From assembly GCA_965112735.1 (NCBI GenBank), contig OZ218950.1:5766001-5830000 (forward strand): a stretch of 64,000 bases of DNA. The letters are read 5' to 3'. The DNA comes from Phaeosaccion multiseriatum (lineage: Eukaryota > Ochrophyta, other classes). Position numbers and translations under genes: made by a program. The notes beneath the pieces were generated by a model. It worked only from the letters and a program-made list of their open reading frames with translations, did no database searches and was not told the DNA's origin. Positions 1 through 9,440 of this stretch are shown piece by piece. Within the stretch, counting starts at the first letter, position 1. Each line of letters begins with the position of its first letter.

Positions 1-50
1 CTTACCCTACCCTATACCCTGCCCTATACCCTACCCTACCCTATACCCTA
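1..50. repeat. Degenerate CCCTA/CCCTATA telomere-like repeat
   Basis: The first 50 bases are a tandem of CCCTA, CCCTATA and CCCTG units, a G-rich TAGGG-type array on the minus strand. Stramenopile telomeres are normally TTAGGG, so this is either a degenerate subtelomeric array or an interstitial one. It overlaps the last four codons of the dehydratase gene and supplies its stop codon (CTA at 41-43). Whether a chromosome end lies just outside cannot be seen. Confidence 0.6.
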
Positions 51-171
51 CCTGGTTCTTTGCGGGCCTCGCTGGCCAGACTCAGTGCCTTGATGGTGTT
101 CTTAATAGGCCCGATGAGTGTGCTCTTGGCGGGGTAAGAGCCCTGCCACAAGCAGCCACACACACACACAA

Positions 172-206
<35 letters not shown>

Positions 207-3200
207 GCAGTGGGGGAGGGGCGAGTTAGGCCATGCATACAACAGGACAATAGCAACAACCACAACAAAAGAAAAGGGCCGCAAGAAGAGTGATTGGAGG
301 TACACACAACAACACAACACAACACCGTATATGGCGAATATGGCAGACAATAACACAACACCGTAACGTATATGGCGAAGCCCGTCCGTCGAAGCAAAGC
401 AAAGCAAAGCCTCTTTGGGCGTACGCGACAGAAAAAGTTCTCTCTCTATCCCTCCAGCTCTCTATCTGTGTCTCCACCTCTCCATCTCTCTCTATATGTG
501 TCTATCCATCTCTATTGCTCTTACTCACTCACTCACTCGTTCACTCACGCCCTCCCTCACTCACTGACTGAATCACTGACTCACTGACTCATTCAATCAC
601 TCGCTCGCTCACTCACTCACTCACCCCCCTCCCTCATTCACTCACTCACTCACTGACTCAGTGACTCCTTCAATCACTCCCTCCCTCCCTCACTCACTCA
701 CTCACTCACTCACGCCATCACGCACTCACCAGCACCCTAACGAAGGGGGCCATCTCCTTGAGGTGCGAGAGGGCGTTTTGGGCGCCGTCGGAGAGCTCGC
801 TGGAGAGGAAGTCTGAGGAGCGAAGGAGGGAGGAAGGGAGGGGGAGGAGGGAGGAGGGAGGAAGGGAGGGGGGGGAGGGAGGAAGGGAGGGGGGAGGGAG
901 GAAGGGAGGGGACGAGTGTGAGCCTCTGATGGAGAGAGAGAGAGAGGAAGGAGAGAGGGATTAAGGGTACGAGCGTCTGAGGGAGACTGAGAGAGAGTGA
1001 GAAAACCGTTACGATGTGCTCACGTAAGCACACGTAAGCACACGCAACCACACCCGCTTGGCTCAAGGGGGCGAGGGGGAGGGGACGGACGACGGATGGA
1101 TGGGTAGTTAGTTGGCAAGTAGCCACAACACCACGCCACGCCACGCCACACCACGCCACACCCTCTCCTTGACTACTCACCTAGGTAGAAGCAGTACTCG
1201 AACCGGCGAAAGCCGTTGCCCGTCTCTCCCTTCCCGCCACTCCCCCCAGAAGCTCGAGCGCTGTATGGAGAGAAGGAAAAGGCCGAGTTGGGGGGGGGGG
1301 GGGTTGACGTGGTGATTTGGTGGTGTGAGGCAAAGATAAAACACTTCTCTCTCCCCCTCTGCCCCGCCACCTCTCTCCCTCTCTCCCTCTCCGCCTCTTG
1401 CGTCCCTGACCTGTTCTGCTGCGCGTGAAAGCGCAGGTACTGCAGCAGCGTGGACCCCGTGGGGCGACTCTCTATCTTGGAGAAGTCAATCTCACGCAGG
1501 GAGAAGCACGCCAGAGCCTTGTACAGAGCACCTTTGCAAGTTGGTGATGCAGCAGCAGTTGGTCAGTTGGTGATACAGCAATGAAATCCAATTGGAACAA
1601 ATTAAACCTTACCCGCCGAGTTGGGCAGCGTGAAAACGATGCTGGTCTTGGCAGACTGCGAAGGAGACAGATACACGCCTACGGGCTCGCGAGACAGCAG
1701 TAGGAAGCGAGTGAAGTTGACGTCGTCGTCCTTGGGAGTGAGTAAGGGGGGGCGGGCGGGTAGGAAGGGATATCGACGTTAGGGAGGGAGGGGGAGAGGT
1801 AAAGAGGGTGGGGAGATATAAGGGTTGGAGGAGTAAAAGGGGGACGAGAGATAGAGCTTGTAGACGAGAAGATCTTGTTCTCTTGTATCTCTCTCTCTCT
1901 CTCTCTCCCTCTCTTTCTCTCTCTCTCCCTCCCTCTCTCTCTCTCCTCTTGTTTCTTCACAGCCCCAAGTTGCTGCCTGTATGCAGCCCACGCAACGCAC
2001 ACAACGCACACACCCGTACCTCGCAGTTCTTCGCCAGAATTTCAAGTCCGTACGTCTGCGCGGCCAACTCGCTGAAATTCACACGCACGCACACGCACAC
2101 ACACGCAAAAAGGAGAAGGAGGGGGAGAGGGAGGGGAAGGGGGAGGGGGGATACTAAGAGAAGAGCCGCCATCTTCATCTTCATCTTCATCTTCAGGGGC
2201 CGACATTATCAGAGGGCTCTCCCGGCAGGTCATGGGCATGGCACCCCCCCCCCCCCACTCTCTCGATGGCACCGGACGGCTACCCATCCATGTGGGTCTT
2301 GAGCACTTGCCATGTCCCCCCCCCCCCTCACCCCAGCCCATCCCACGCCCTTCCACCACGGCTCCTCACGGGCCAGATCCCACGTCCCTCGTCCCGACAC
2401 CTCGTACCCACTCCAGACACCCACCCCGTATACCCACCTCGCGATGGCTGCGGCATCCGTGAGTCCCTCGTCCTTGATTATCTTGGCCGCCCCTGCTGTA
2501 TCGTAGGCAGGGGAGGGCTGGAGACCGCGGTCGCGCAGGAAGTGTTCGCACTGTGCCAGAGCCTGCGCCATACGCCATGTCAGACGGGGAGGGGGGTGAT
2601 TGGTTGGTTGGTTGGTTGGTTGGTTTGGACCAAAAGTCGAGGAGGAAGGAAAAGAGTAGATGCGTGCGATCGAAATATACGATAGAGATCCATTGAGATG
2701 GATGGATGCTGCGAGGAGGAGAAGGGTGTGAGGACCTTACATTACACCATTCCTGTATCAAACAAAGGAGCAGCGAAGGTTAAGAAAAAGAGAGAGCGAT
2801 ACTATGCTACATGCTACGTTGTCCCCCCTCACCGCCTCTGGTGTATCTGTGCAGTGGGCATGACGTGGCGATTGATCGATCGCCCGAGCCTCTGGCCGGC
2901 ACCCCTCCCTCCCTCATCACCCACACCTCACCCCTGTTGCTGCTACAATGGCACCGTTCCACAAAGGGCAAGGGGAGCACACACACAAACACACACACAC
3001 ACACACATACACACAAAACACGCGCGCACGCACACTCCATCGATTGCCATCCACCGCCATCCACCCCCTCATCTCGCCTACCGTACCTGAGTATGGGACA
3101 TGACCTTCTTCACATCGTCGATCTTTACGCCAGGCAGAGCCATCAGGCAATGTTCCACTCTGAACTCGTGCTCGCCTTTTTTTGGTGGTGGGGGGGGGGG

Positions 3201-4338
3201 GGGGGCCGGAGGCAAGGCAGAGGGAGGGCAGGACGGGACAGTCATCATCGGAGGAAGGGGGGAAGGGGGGAAGGGGGGAAGGGGGGAAGGGGGTGACGAG
3301 GGGTCGGGGTGAGAGGGGCAGAAGAAGAAAGTTGTTCGCCCGCCCGGGATGAGTGCTTTTGCATGAGAGGCAGAGAGAGAGGAGAGAGAAAGACGGAGAG
3401 AGAAACAGGGAGAGATAGAGAGAGACGGAGAGAGACTGAGGGAGAGAGAGAGAGGGAGGGAGGGAGAGATAGAGAGAGAGGGAGAGAGAAAGGGGGAGAG
3501 AGAGACACAATCTTGGTGGGCGCTGCCTGCCTGTCTGCCTATCTGCTTTACCTATGATGAAGAGATTGTATCTGAGGAGATTGTCATACACGGCGTGGAT
3601 TGACCCGCCCAACGAATTCTCAATGGGCACCATGGCGTAATCCGCCTGAGAGGACAGTGGACATACAGGACGAAGAGGACGAAGGAAAGACGACACAGAG
3701 GACGAAGAGGACGGAGGACAGAGGAGAGCACCCGAGGGGAAGGGGGCAAGGTTACAGCGTGGTGGTGGGCGGTTGTTTGGTCAGGGAGAGGAGGTGGGCC
3801 TCGGGAAGACAATCGGAGGTATGCCCCCCTCCCTCGCTCCCCGTGCCCAGCACCCACCCACCTCTCTGTTGGCCACACTCCGAAAGACATCCTCGAAAGT
3901 CTCACACCCCACTGCCACGACATCCCAACCCAGAAGCTCGCGCAGGCTCTTCTCGCTGTACGCCCCCGCTGCTCCTTGGAAGGCAACCTTGGTTTGGTAG
4001 GGAACCTGAGGCGACCCTGCGGAGAGCCCACGCGCGGCCATTGAGAGATCGCTGCTGCTGCCTCTTTCACTCCTTCTACTCCTCCTACCACTGATACTAC
4101 TCCTACTACGACAACTACTAGTACTTCTACTGCTGCTGCTTCTGGTTTTCCTCCCTGTGCTACTGCCAAGCCAATTCTCCCCTCTGCCGTTGCCACTGTG
4201 ACTTCTCCCGTAGCTCCTGCTGCTACTGGACGCGGCCGGTACCACCTGGAAGGCCTCTGCAACGGAGCTGGGGAAGAATACTTGTATGTAGGGGAGGGCA
4301 ACGGCCACTGAGCACCAAAGGAGCGATCCCCTAGTCAT
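41..4338 (-). CDS. ADT: Arogenate/prephenate dehydratase, plastid-targeted, 10 exons
   Basis: This enzyme converts arogenate or prephenate to phenylalanine or phenylpyruvate, the last steps of phenylalanine synthesis. Exons (minus strand): 3862-4338, 3552-3645, 3087-3175, 2438-2562, 2020-2071, 1613-1730, 1411-1531, 1181-1239, 730-812, 41-142; all phases close, giving about 439 residues. Residues 1-35 form a hydrophobic signal-like segment ending in VAEAF, followed by a Ser/Arg-rich stretch, as in bipartite plastid signals. The catalytic domain shows VAFQGAAGAYSE, ENSLGGSIHAVYDNL, SHTQALAQC and the TRF motif (VNFTRF). The C-terminal ACT domain has GALY, KIESRP and ends in VRVLGSYP. Known family facts: TRF is catalytic, and ESRP binds phenylalanine for feedback inhibition. 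The start is the first ATG before the signal segment. The acceptor of the eighth exon (1239) is the least certain. Arogenate versus prephenate preference cannot be read here. Confidence 0.93.
151..727. repeat. Simple repeats in the last ADT intron: CA, GA, ACTC
   Basis: The intron holds a CA run followed by GA (about 158-206) and a long run of CTCA/ACTC variants (about 520-724). No coding signal is visible on either strand. Confidence 0.8.
3178..3510. repeat. Intronic poly-G, GGGGAA and GA-rich microsatellites
   Basis: This ADT intron contains a G homopolymer near 3188-3204, GGGGAA repeats around 3257-3292 and a GAGA-rich tract around 3366-3508. On the coding (minus) strand the last is a CT-rich tract, which occupies the middle of the intron rather than the splice acceptor. 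Confidence 0.75.
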
Positions 4339-4557
4339 GACCAGAGCAGGAACCACACAGGGAGAGCGAGAGGGGCTGCTGCTGCTACTGGCTCTCCTGC
4401 TGCCAGAAGAGGGAGAGATCTACTGGCTCTCCTGCTGCCAGAAGAGATTTGAGGGGTGGAGCTGCTACCGCTCTTCCTCATTCACAGACAGCGAGCCGGC
4501 CCTGTGATTCCACTCACAACTCAAAACTCGCTAGTACCACGGACGGACCAACAGCAG
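4339..4557. other. ADT upstream region with 35-bp direct repeat
   Basis: This stretch lies 5' of the dehydratase start. It contains a direct repeat of about 28 bases (CTACTGGCTCTCCTGCTGCC plus AGAAGAG) at 4385-4412 and 4420-4447. No TATA-like element or gene is obvious. Confidence 0.5.
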
Positions 4558-4560
4558 CAG

Positions 4561-5165
4561 CCGCCCAATATTCTTTCTCAACCAAAGCTTTAGTGAGGGT
4601 GCGAAAGCGCTGCCAACGGAAGCGGGGGTGGAACTGATGGAGAGTATGTTGACGACGCTTCCTGCGGAGACTTTCAGGCGGCATGGGCCACGTCGCCGGA
4701 AAGTTTCCGTAGGAAGCGTCGTCAACAGCACTCCCCATCACTCCCATCCCCTCTTCCATCGACAGCGCTTTCGCGCCGCCACTGAAGTTTTCGTTGAGAA
4801 ATAATATTGGGCGGCTGTTCCCGTTGGTGTTGGGGAACTTGTCGCGAAGCCATCGCACTCCCTGGTCCAGAATGAATCCGTCCACCTCAGTTCCGCTCTC
4901 CTCAAGCCCTTGACCTTGTGCCTCGCTCTGCGCAGCCACATTGTGTGAGGTTGTAAGAAGCAAGGCAAACAGAAAAGGGAATATCGGCTTTGTTGGAAAG
5001 GCGCCAAGAGGCAGAGCCGCTGGTCTCGATGCGGCCCAATATTCTTTCTCATCCAAAGCTTTAGTGAGGGTGCGAAAGCGCTGCCGACGGAAGCGGGGGT
5101 GGAACTGATGGAGAGTGCTGTTGACGGCGACGCTTCCTGCGGAGACTTTCAAGCGACATGGCCCT
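4561..5165. repeat. Inverted and direct copies of a ~125-bp peptidase-derived segment
   Basis: A segment beginning CGCCCAATATTC at about 4561-4690 is repeated in inverted orientation at about 4694-4814 and directly at about 5032-5165. Each copy can be read as the same peptide theme, F-L-N/I-x-x-F-S-x-G-A-K-A-L followed by M-E-S-A-V-D, with many substitutions between copies. The first two copies are adjacent and form a palindrome of roughly 250 bp. Confidence 0.8.
4690..4960 (-). pseudogene. Ulp1/C48-like peptidase fragment, N-terminal part
   Basis: Read on the minus strand, this gives ILDQGVRWLRDKFP, then ILFLNENFSGGAKALSM. The WLRD and LFLN spacing resembles the start of the Ulp1 (C48) fold, where a W-L-x-D motif precedes a helix. 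The reading runs out in the inverted repeat and no start or continuous gene exists. C48 peptidases are common passengers of Mutator-like and other eukaryotic DNA transposons, so a transposon remnant is inferred. Assignment to C48 rests on motif resemblance only. Confidence 0.45.
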
Positions 5166-5590
5166 TCCAGGCCAACAACGGCGCCGGTCTCGATCTCTTG
5201 GTGGTTTCGCGCCACGCGCACTTTTATCTGGCCGTAATCGATCAACAAGGTCGCCGCATCATACTGCTCGAGAGCCTCCGACCCACCCATGCCGTGTCAC
5301 CAGCTGATAGAGCCCGCATTGAAAGCCAATATGAGGAGGTGGGACGAGGATTGTGCGCTCACGCTGAAAGGCTCGGCGGAGGAGAGTGGACCCTGCAAAT
5401 CCGCCATTCAGATGCCCAGGACCCATGTCCACGTTGGGTGGAGCAGATCTTCCTCTCCCAAGACTGTCATGTCATGGTGTTGAAGGCAATGAAGCGCATA
5501 GCGGAGGCTTGGCGGAACGAGCGAAGCACCCCAGTGAGGACAGTATACTCGAGCAAGTGCGGGAAGGCATGCATAGAGAGCTGCAGCAGT
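5099..5590 (+). pseudogene. Ulp1/C48-like peptidase fragment, catalytic part
   Basis: Starting at the ATG at 5099 and open further upstream, the plus strand encodes a segment with HAHFYLAVIDQQGRRIILLE followed by SL, then VEQIFLSQDCHVMVLKAM. This lines up with the C48 catalytic order: His in H-x-x-L-A-V-I, an acidic residue before S-L (Glu here instead of the usual Asp), then Gln and D-C-G (here D-C-H). The two altered positions suggest an inactive copy. Its N-terminal half lies inverted just upstream. After about 5560 the frame becomes low-complexity and loses similarity. It is most likely a decayed transposon gene. Confidence 0.5.
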
Positions 5591-5599
5591 GTCGGCTGG

Positions 5600-6085
5600 A
5601 GACCTGCTGGGCTTGTGCCCGGCAGACCTGGGCTCGTCGACTGCGCTGTCCGCCCACTGCCGAGGAGCAGCAGGGGGGGGGGGGGGGGTGAAGAGCCGCG
5701 TCGGAGTCAAGCCGGGGGGGCAAGGGAGGGCGAGAGCAAGACGGACCGAAGAGCGTGACGTCAGGGGGGTCGGACCCAGGGGGGTCGGACCCGTTGGGGC
5801 TGTGGCGGGGGTGGCGCGCGCGTCGAGCGGTGGAGGGGGCTCTTCCTCTGCTGTTTTCTTTTCGTAGCGACATCAGAGACATGGAGGAGGGCAGCCTGAC
5901 ACAGCCAAGGGGGGGAGGAGGAGGGGGGGGAATTTGTATACGAGTGGCCAGTCCACTAACGCCCCCCGCGAGCAAGAAGAAGAGAGTCCCAGCGGTGCGG
6001 TGCCAGTACAAGCAAGGCGCGCAACGGCAGGGCAGCCAGGGGAAAAGGGAAAAGGGAAAAGGGCTGCCGGGGGGAGAAAGGGCAG
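5600..6085. other. G-rich stretch without a supported gene
   Basis: The stretch contains poly-G runs, a short direct repeat GGGGGGTCGGACCC around 5764-5792 and GGGAAAA repeats around 6041-6060. Several frames are open but all are low-complexity, so I do not call a gene. Confidence 0.5.
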
Positions 6086-6088
6086 AAT

Positions 6089-6124
6089 GTCGTCCACCAA
6101 GGCGAAAGGCAACAAGGTGAGCCC

Positions 6125-6159
<35 letters not shown>

Positions 6160-6620
6160 GAGGAGGAGGAGGAGGAGATGACGAGCATCTGCCATCGAGT
6201 GGTGAGGAGGAGGAGGAGGAGGAGGAGGAGATGACAAGTATCTGCCATCGAGTGGTGAGGAGGAGGAGGAGGAGGAGGAGGAGGAGGAGGAGGCGGCGGA
6301 GGACAAGGAAGTGGGGCAGGGAGGAAAGAGGAGCAGGAATGTGGTGCCAAAAAGGAAGAAGGTAAAGGCAGGTGGGCGGCAGCCGGCGGAAAGGGTCAAC
6401 AGGGAGGAGGAGAAGGAGGAGAAGGAGGAGGAGGAGGAGGAGGAGGAGGAGGGGGAAGAGGAAGGGGCGGAGAGGAGGAGGACGACGAGGGGTGGACAAC
6501 AGTGCAGAAAAAGAAGACGCGCAACCGGGTAACCTGCAGAAGCCGGTTGCGCGTCTTCTTTTTCTCTTCCTCTTCCAGTGCAGAAGGCAGGGACGCGGCA
6601 ACCGGCTTCTCAGGTGAGGG
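6089..6620 (+). other. GAG/CAG-rich open region, possible gene fragment
   Basis: An ATG at 6089 begins MSSTKAKGNK and runs into Ala, Gly, Glu and Arg repeats. A 51-bp unit containing ATCTGCCATCGAGTGGTGAG occurs twice (about 6165-6212 and 6216-6262). Near 6485-6528 one frame reads DDEGWTTVQKKKTRNR, which looks protein-like, but no start or splice model connects it convincingly. It could be a degenerate gene for a basic nucleic-acid-binding protein or part of the mobile element. Confidence is low. Confidence 0.25.
6506..6565. repeat. Perfect 23-bp inverted repeat with 14-nt loop
   Basis: The arms 6506-6528 (AGAAAAAGAAGACGCGCAAC and CGG) and 6543-6565 are exact reverse complements. A related phrase (ACGCGGCAACCGG) follows at about 6592-6604. 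The hairpin sits next to the KKKTRNR reading. Confidence 0.85.
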
Positions 6621-6642
6621 CCTACTTTCCCTGTTGTTCTCA

Positions 6643-6680
<38 letters not shown>

Positions 6681-6759
6681 CTGGGGGTACTCTCAATCGC
6701 TCTCTCTGCCTATTCTCGCTCATTCTCGCTCACGCGACCCTCTCCTTTGTTTTTGTCTG

Positions 6760-7190
6760 CCGTGCAGCAGGAGGAGGTGGGGCAGAAGGAGGCTGTGAAG
6801 GTGAAGCGTGCCGTGCAATTCCTCGGCGGCATTGTGGCCGGCTTCTTCTGCGCCTCTCGGGGGGCAGAGACACGACACGGCCGTTCGCCGAAGATGAGTT
6901 CGGCATCGCCCCCCCTCGAGACCAGCAGCTCTGCCTCTTGGCGCCTTTCCAACGACCTTCAGCAGCAACATCAGGCGTTGTGGGTCCCAAGGGCAGAAAG
7001 ATGCATGTGTTGGCGGGTCCCCTCTTGAGCAAGCAGCTCCGCACTTCTGCTGTGGATCATTCCGAGCGTCTCAGCGAAGCAAGCCAAGCCAAGGCAAGCC
7101 AAGCCAAGGCGATTCTCATGGCGCCGTGCCCAGCAGAGACTGAGAAGAGGAAGGAGGGGCAGAGCAGCAGGAGGAGGGACAGCTCGTAAA
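6760..7190 (+). pseudogene. Mobile-element-derived open segment
   Basis: The plus strand stays open with readings such as RPFAEDEFGIAPPRDQQLCL and GPKGRKMHVLAGPLLSKQLR. The segment RDQQLCLLAPFQ at about 6917-6953 has an inverted relative at about 4994-5034 (RDQRLCLLAPFQ on the minus strand), so this belongs to the same scrambled element. No domain is recognisable and no intact gene is supported. Confidence 0.35.
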
Positions 7191-7305
7191 TCTTTGTGGA
7201 GTGCAGGCCCCAGTCGGTGGAGGGAGGGAGGAGAACTTCTCCAGCCTCGGCGAGGAAAACGGGCCAAAAATGGGGTCAGCTCTCCGTAAGCTCCTGAGAG
7301 TGAGT

Positions 7306-7356
7306 GAGTGCATGACAAGTCCTCTCTCTCAGAGTGCATGACAAGTCCTCTCTCTC
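7306..7356. repeat. 25-bp direct repeat, two copies
   Basis: GAGTGCATGACAAGTCCTCT with its CTCTC extension is present twice in tandem, immediately before the long hairpin. Confidence 0.8.
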
Positions 7357-7359
7357 GTT

Positions 7360-7505
7360 CGTCGTGAAGCGGCTCGGCCACAAATGAAACTTCTCCTTGG
7401 TCTACAGCATGGTTGCTCAGGCCTCCTTGACCCACTCGTTCGGTACAGCAACCATGCTGTACACCAAGGAGAACTTTCCTTTGTGGCCGAGCCGCTTCAC
7501 GACGA
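7360..7505. repeat. 59-bp inverted repeat (three mismatches) with short loop
   Basis: The arm at about 7360-7417 matches the reverse complement of about 7447-7505 with three mismatches. The right arm read on the minus strand encodes VVKRLGHKGKFSLVYSMVAV, continuing PNEWVKEA; the left arm is the same coding segment with a stop. This is an inverted duplication of an exon-like piece of unknown origin. Confidence 0.85.
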
Positions 7506-8372
7506 CATTCCAAACTTCTTTTTTCTTTTCCCTTTTCCGGGCAGGCGGTCGACGGTATAAAAATGCGCCGATATCGAGATTCGCACATATTCCGCCTCTT
7601 TCATCCCAAGAGGGAAAGAAAGGAGCGCTCTCCATTCGTGTGTATACAAACGTCGTTTTAGGTTTCTCTATACAACGGAGATCCTGGAGGGATGAAAAGA
7701 AAAAGGGCACACTGCACGGAAGGCAATAGCAGTACGATGGCGTGCGTCTTTCCCCTCACCCGTACTCCCGTCTCTCCCTCTCCAAAAATTCTCACTCAGG
7801 CCATAGGCTCCCAATCTCTTCTTCTCCTTCTCCTGCTCTACCTCTCTCTCTCTCGCACGCTTTGCTTCTTCGCCCATTCACTCCCTACTACACTGTACCT
7901 ACTCTGCAAAGCTGCGCCGACTGCCACCTCCCTTCCCTTCCCTTCCCTTCCAGCGTACCGACTTCCACCTCCCCTTCCCTTCCCTTCCAGGGTACCGACT
8001 TCCCCTTCCCTTCCCTTCCCTTCCAGCGAGATCCCCGGTACGATGGAAGCGAAACACAACACCTCTGTAAGGTGACGTCCTTCGCTTCCGTCATGCCTCC
8101 ACCCGTTCCCTTCCATGCCTCACTGTGTCAATTCATTCATGACATCACCTGCTGCATACATGGGAGGCAGACCTCTCAACTCCCACCCTCCTCTGCCTAT
8201 CCATCTCCCCTCCCCTCCCCTCCTCTCCTCTCCTTGGATGCATGCATGTATATTCTGCCTCCCATCCACTCCATCTCCGTCCTCCCCTCCCTTCTCCTCG
8301 GATGCATGCACAAAATTCAAATTCATGCAGCGCATGCAAGCAAGACCCTACACTGAGCCCCACATCCAAAGC
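7506..8372. other. Intergenic, pyrimidine-rich, CCTTCC repeats
   Basis: A TATAAAAA sequence occurs at 7556-7563 but no supported coding region follows it. From about 7925 to 8030 there are three imperfect repeats of CTTCCCTTCCAG plus G-TACCGACTTCC. Direct ATGCATGC-type motifs lie at 8238-8310. No gene is recognised before the SKP1 stop codon. Confidence 0.5.
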
Positions 8373-9440
8373 TTAGGCCTCCTCGCACCACTTGTTCTCC
8401 TCCCGGACCTGTGCCTCCTCCTCGGGCGTAAAGTCATTGACAATGTTGAACGTCTTCCTGATGCTCTCAGGGTCCTTGCCCTTGATCATGCTCGCCACAG
8501 TGGCGCATGTGAGGTCGAGGAGAGGCTTAATGTCCATGTAGTTGGCGGCGAGGATGAGCTCAAACAGCAGCTCCTGCTCAATATCAACAAAGTTTGCGTA
8601 CCACTCCTGCACCACTTCGCTCATGTTGGCAGACTTGAGGGGTTTTTCGATCTCATTCATGGCGTCACTACTGTAATGCCGGCAGAACTCAATCACCTGA
8701 GTTATATATATATATGTGTGTGGTAGTGGGGTGGGGGGGTTAGGGGGGGGGGTGCAGTCGGAGGTGTGTGTGTGCGCTGGTGACGAGAAAGGCTCGAGAA
8801 GGGGGCAGAGAACGACGCTGGTGGCGCGGCCAAGACGACATAGAGCGAGAGAGAAGCAACACCAGAGAGAGAGAGAGAGAGACGCAGCGAGAGAGAGGGA
8901 GAGAGAGAGTCCGACCTACCCACCACACCCCCTTACTGGCGCGTACCTTGGAGAGCACGTTGGCCTTGACGTTGGGCAGGGGGATCTCTTGGTCGCTCTC
9001 GTCCTCCGTCTCGTCATCGATCATTGTCTTCACGAGCTCAGACATCTTCGCCACCTGGATAAGTAGTTTATGTGGGTATGTATGCGGATATGTGGGAGGG
9101 TGGATGGGGGGGGAAGGTCGGTGAGAGACGGCCCAAGCGGTTGCGCCCAACAGCGGCGACAGAAAAGCGGCGACAAATTCCTCACAGAGTGCTTTTTCAA
9201 ATTCCCACCACTCGTGGCGGCGCGGAACCCCAACCGAGCTTCCCTCTCTCCTCTCCTCTTCCCCTGCCCAATTAAAACACAGTGCCTCCAACCACCCGGA
9301 AGCACAACAAGTAACTCCTCTATATCGCGCTCCACCCTCACCTTGGTGGGCACGTCGAAACTGTCCCCCTCCTGTGACACGAGGGCCACAGAGCGTGTAT
9401 CCTCCCCTGCGGCGCCGGAGCTCTCTGTCAAAGCGGACAT
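8373..9440 (-). CDS. SKP1: SKP1, SCF ubiquitin-ligase adaptor, 3 exons
   Basis: SKP1 bridges cullin-1 and F-box proteins in SCF E3 ligases. Exons on the minus strand are 9342-9440, 8947-9054 and 8373-8696, all in phase 0, giving 176 residues, close to the usual 160-170. The N-terminal BTB/POZ-like part reads VALVSQEGDSFDVPTK, then VKTMIDDE, IPLPNVKANVLSKVIEFC. The C-terminal Skp1 dimerisation/F-box-binding part shows LLFELILAANYMDIKPLLDL, continuing TCATVASMIKGK, and ends DFTPEEEAQVREENKWCEEA. All hallmark segments are intact. It is divergently arranged with the DUF1295 gene 1.3 kb away. Confidence 0.97.
8700..8920. repeat. TA, G-rich and GA microsatellites in SKP1 intron 2
   Basis: The intron holds a short TATATATATATG run at about 8703, a G-rich stretch and a GAGA tract at about 8853-8912. 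Confidence 0.7.
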
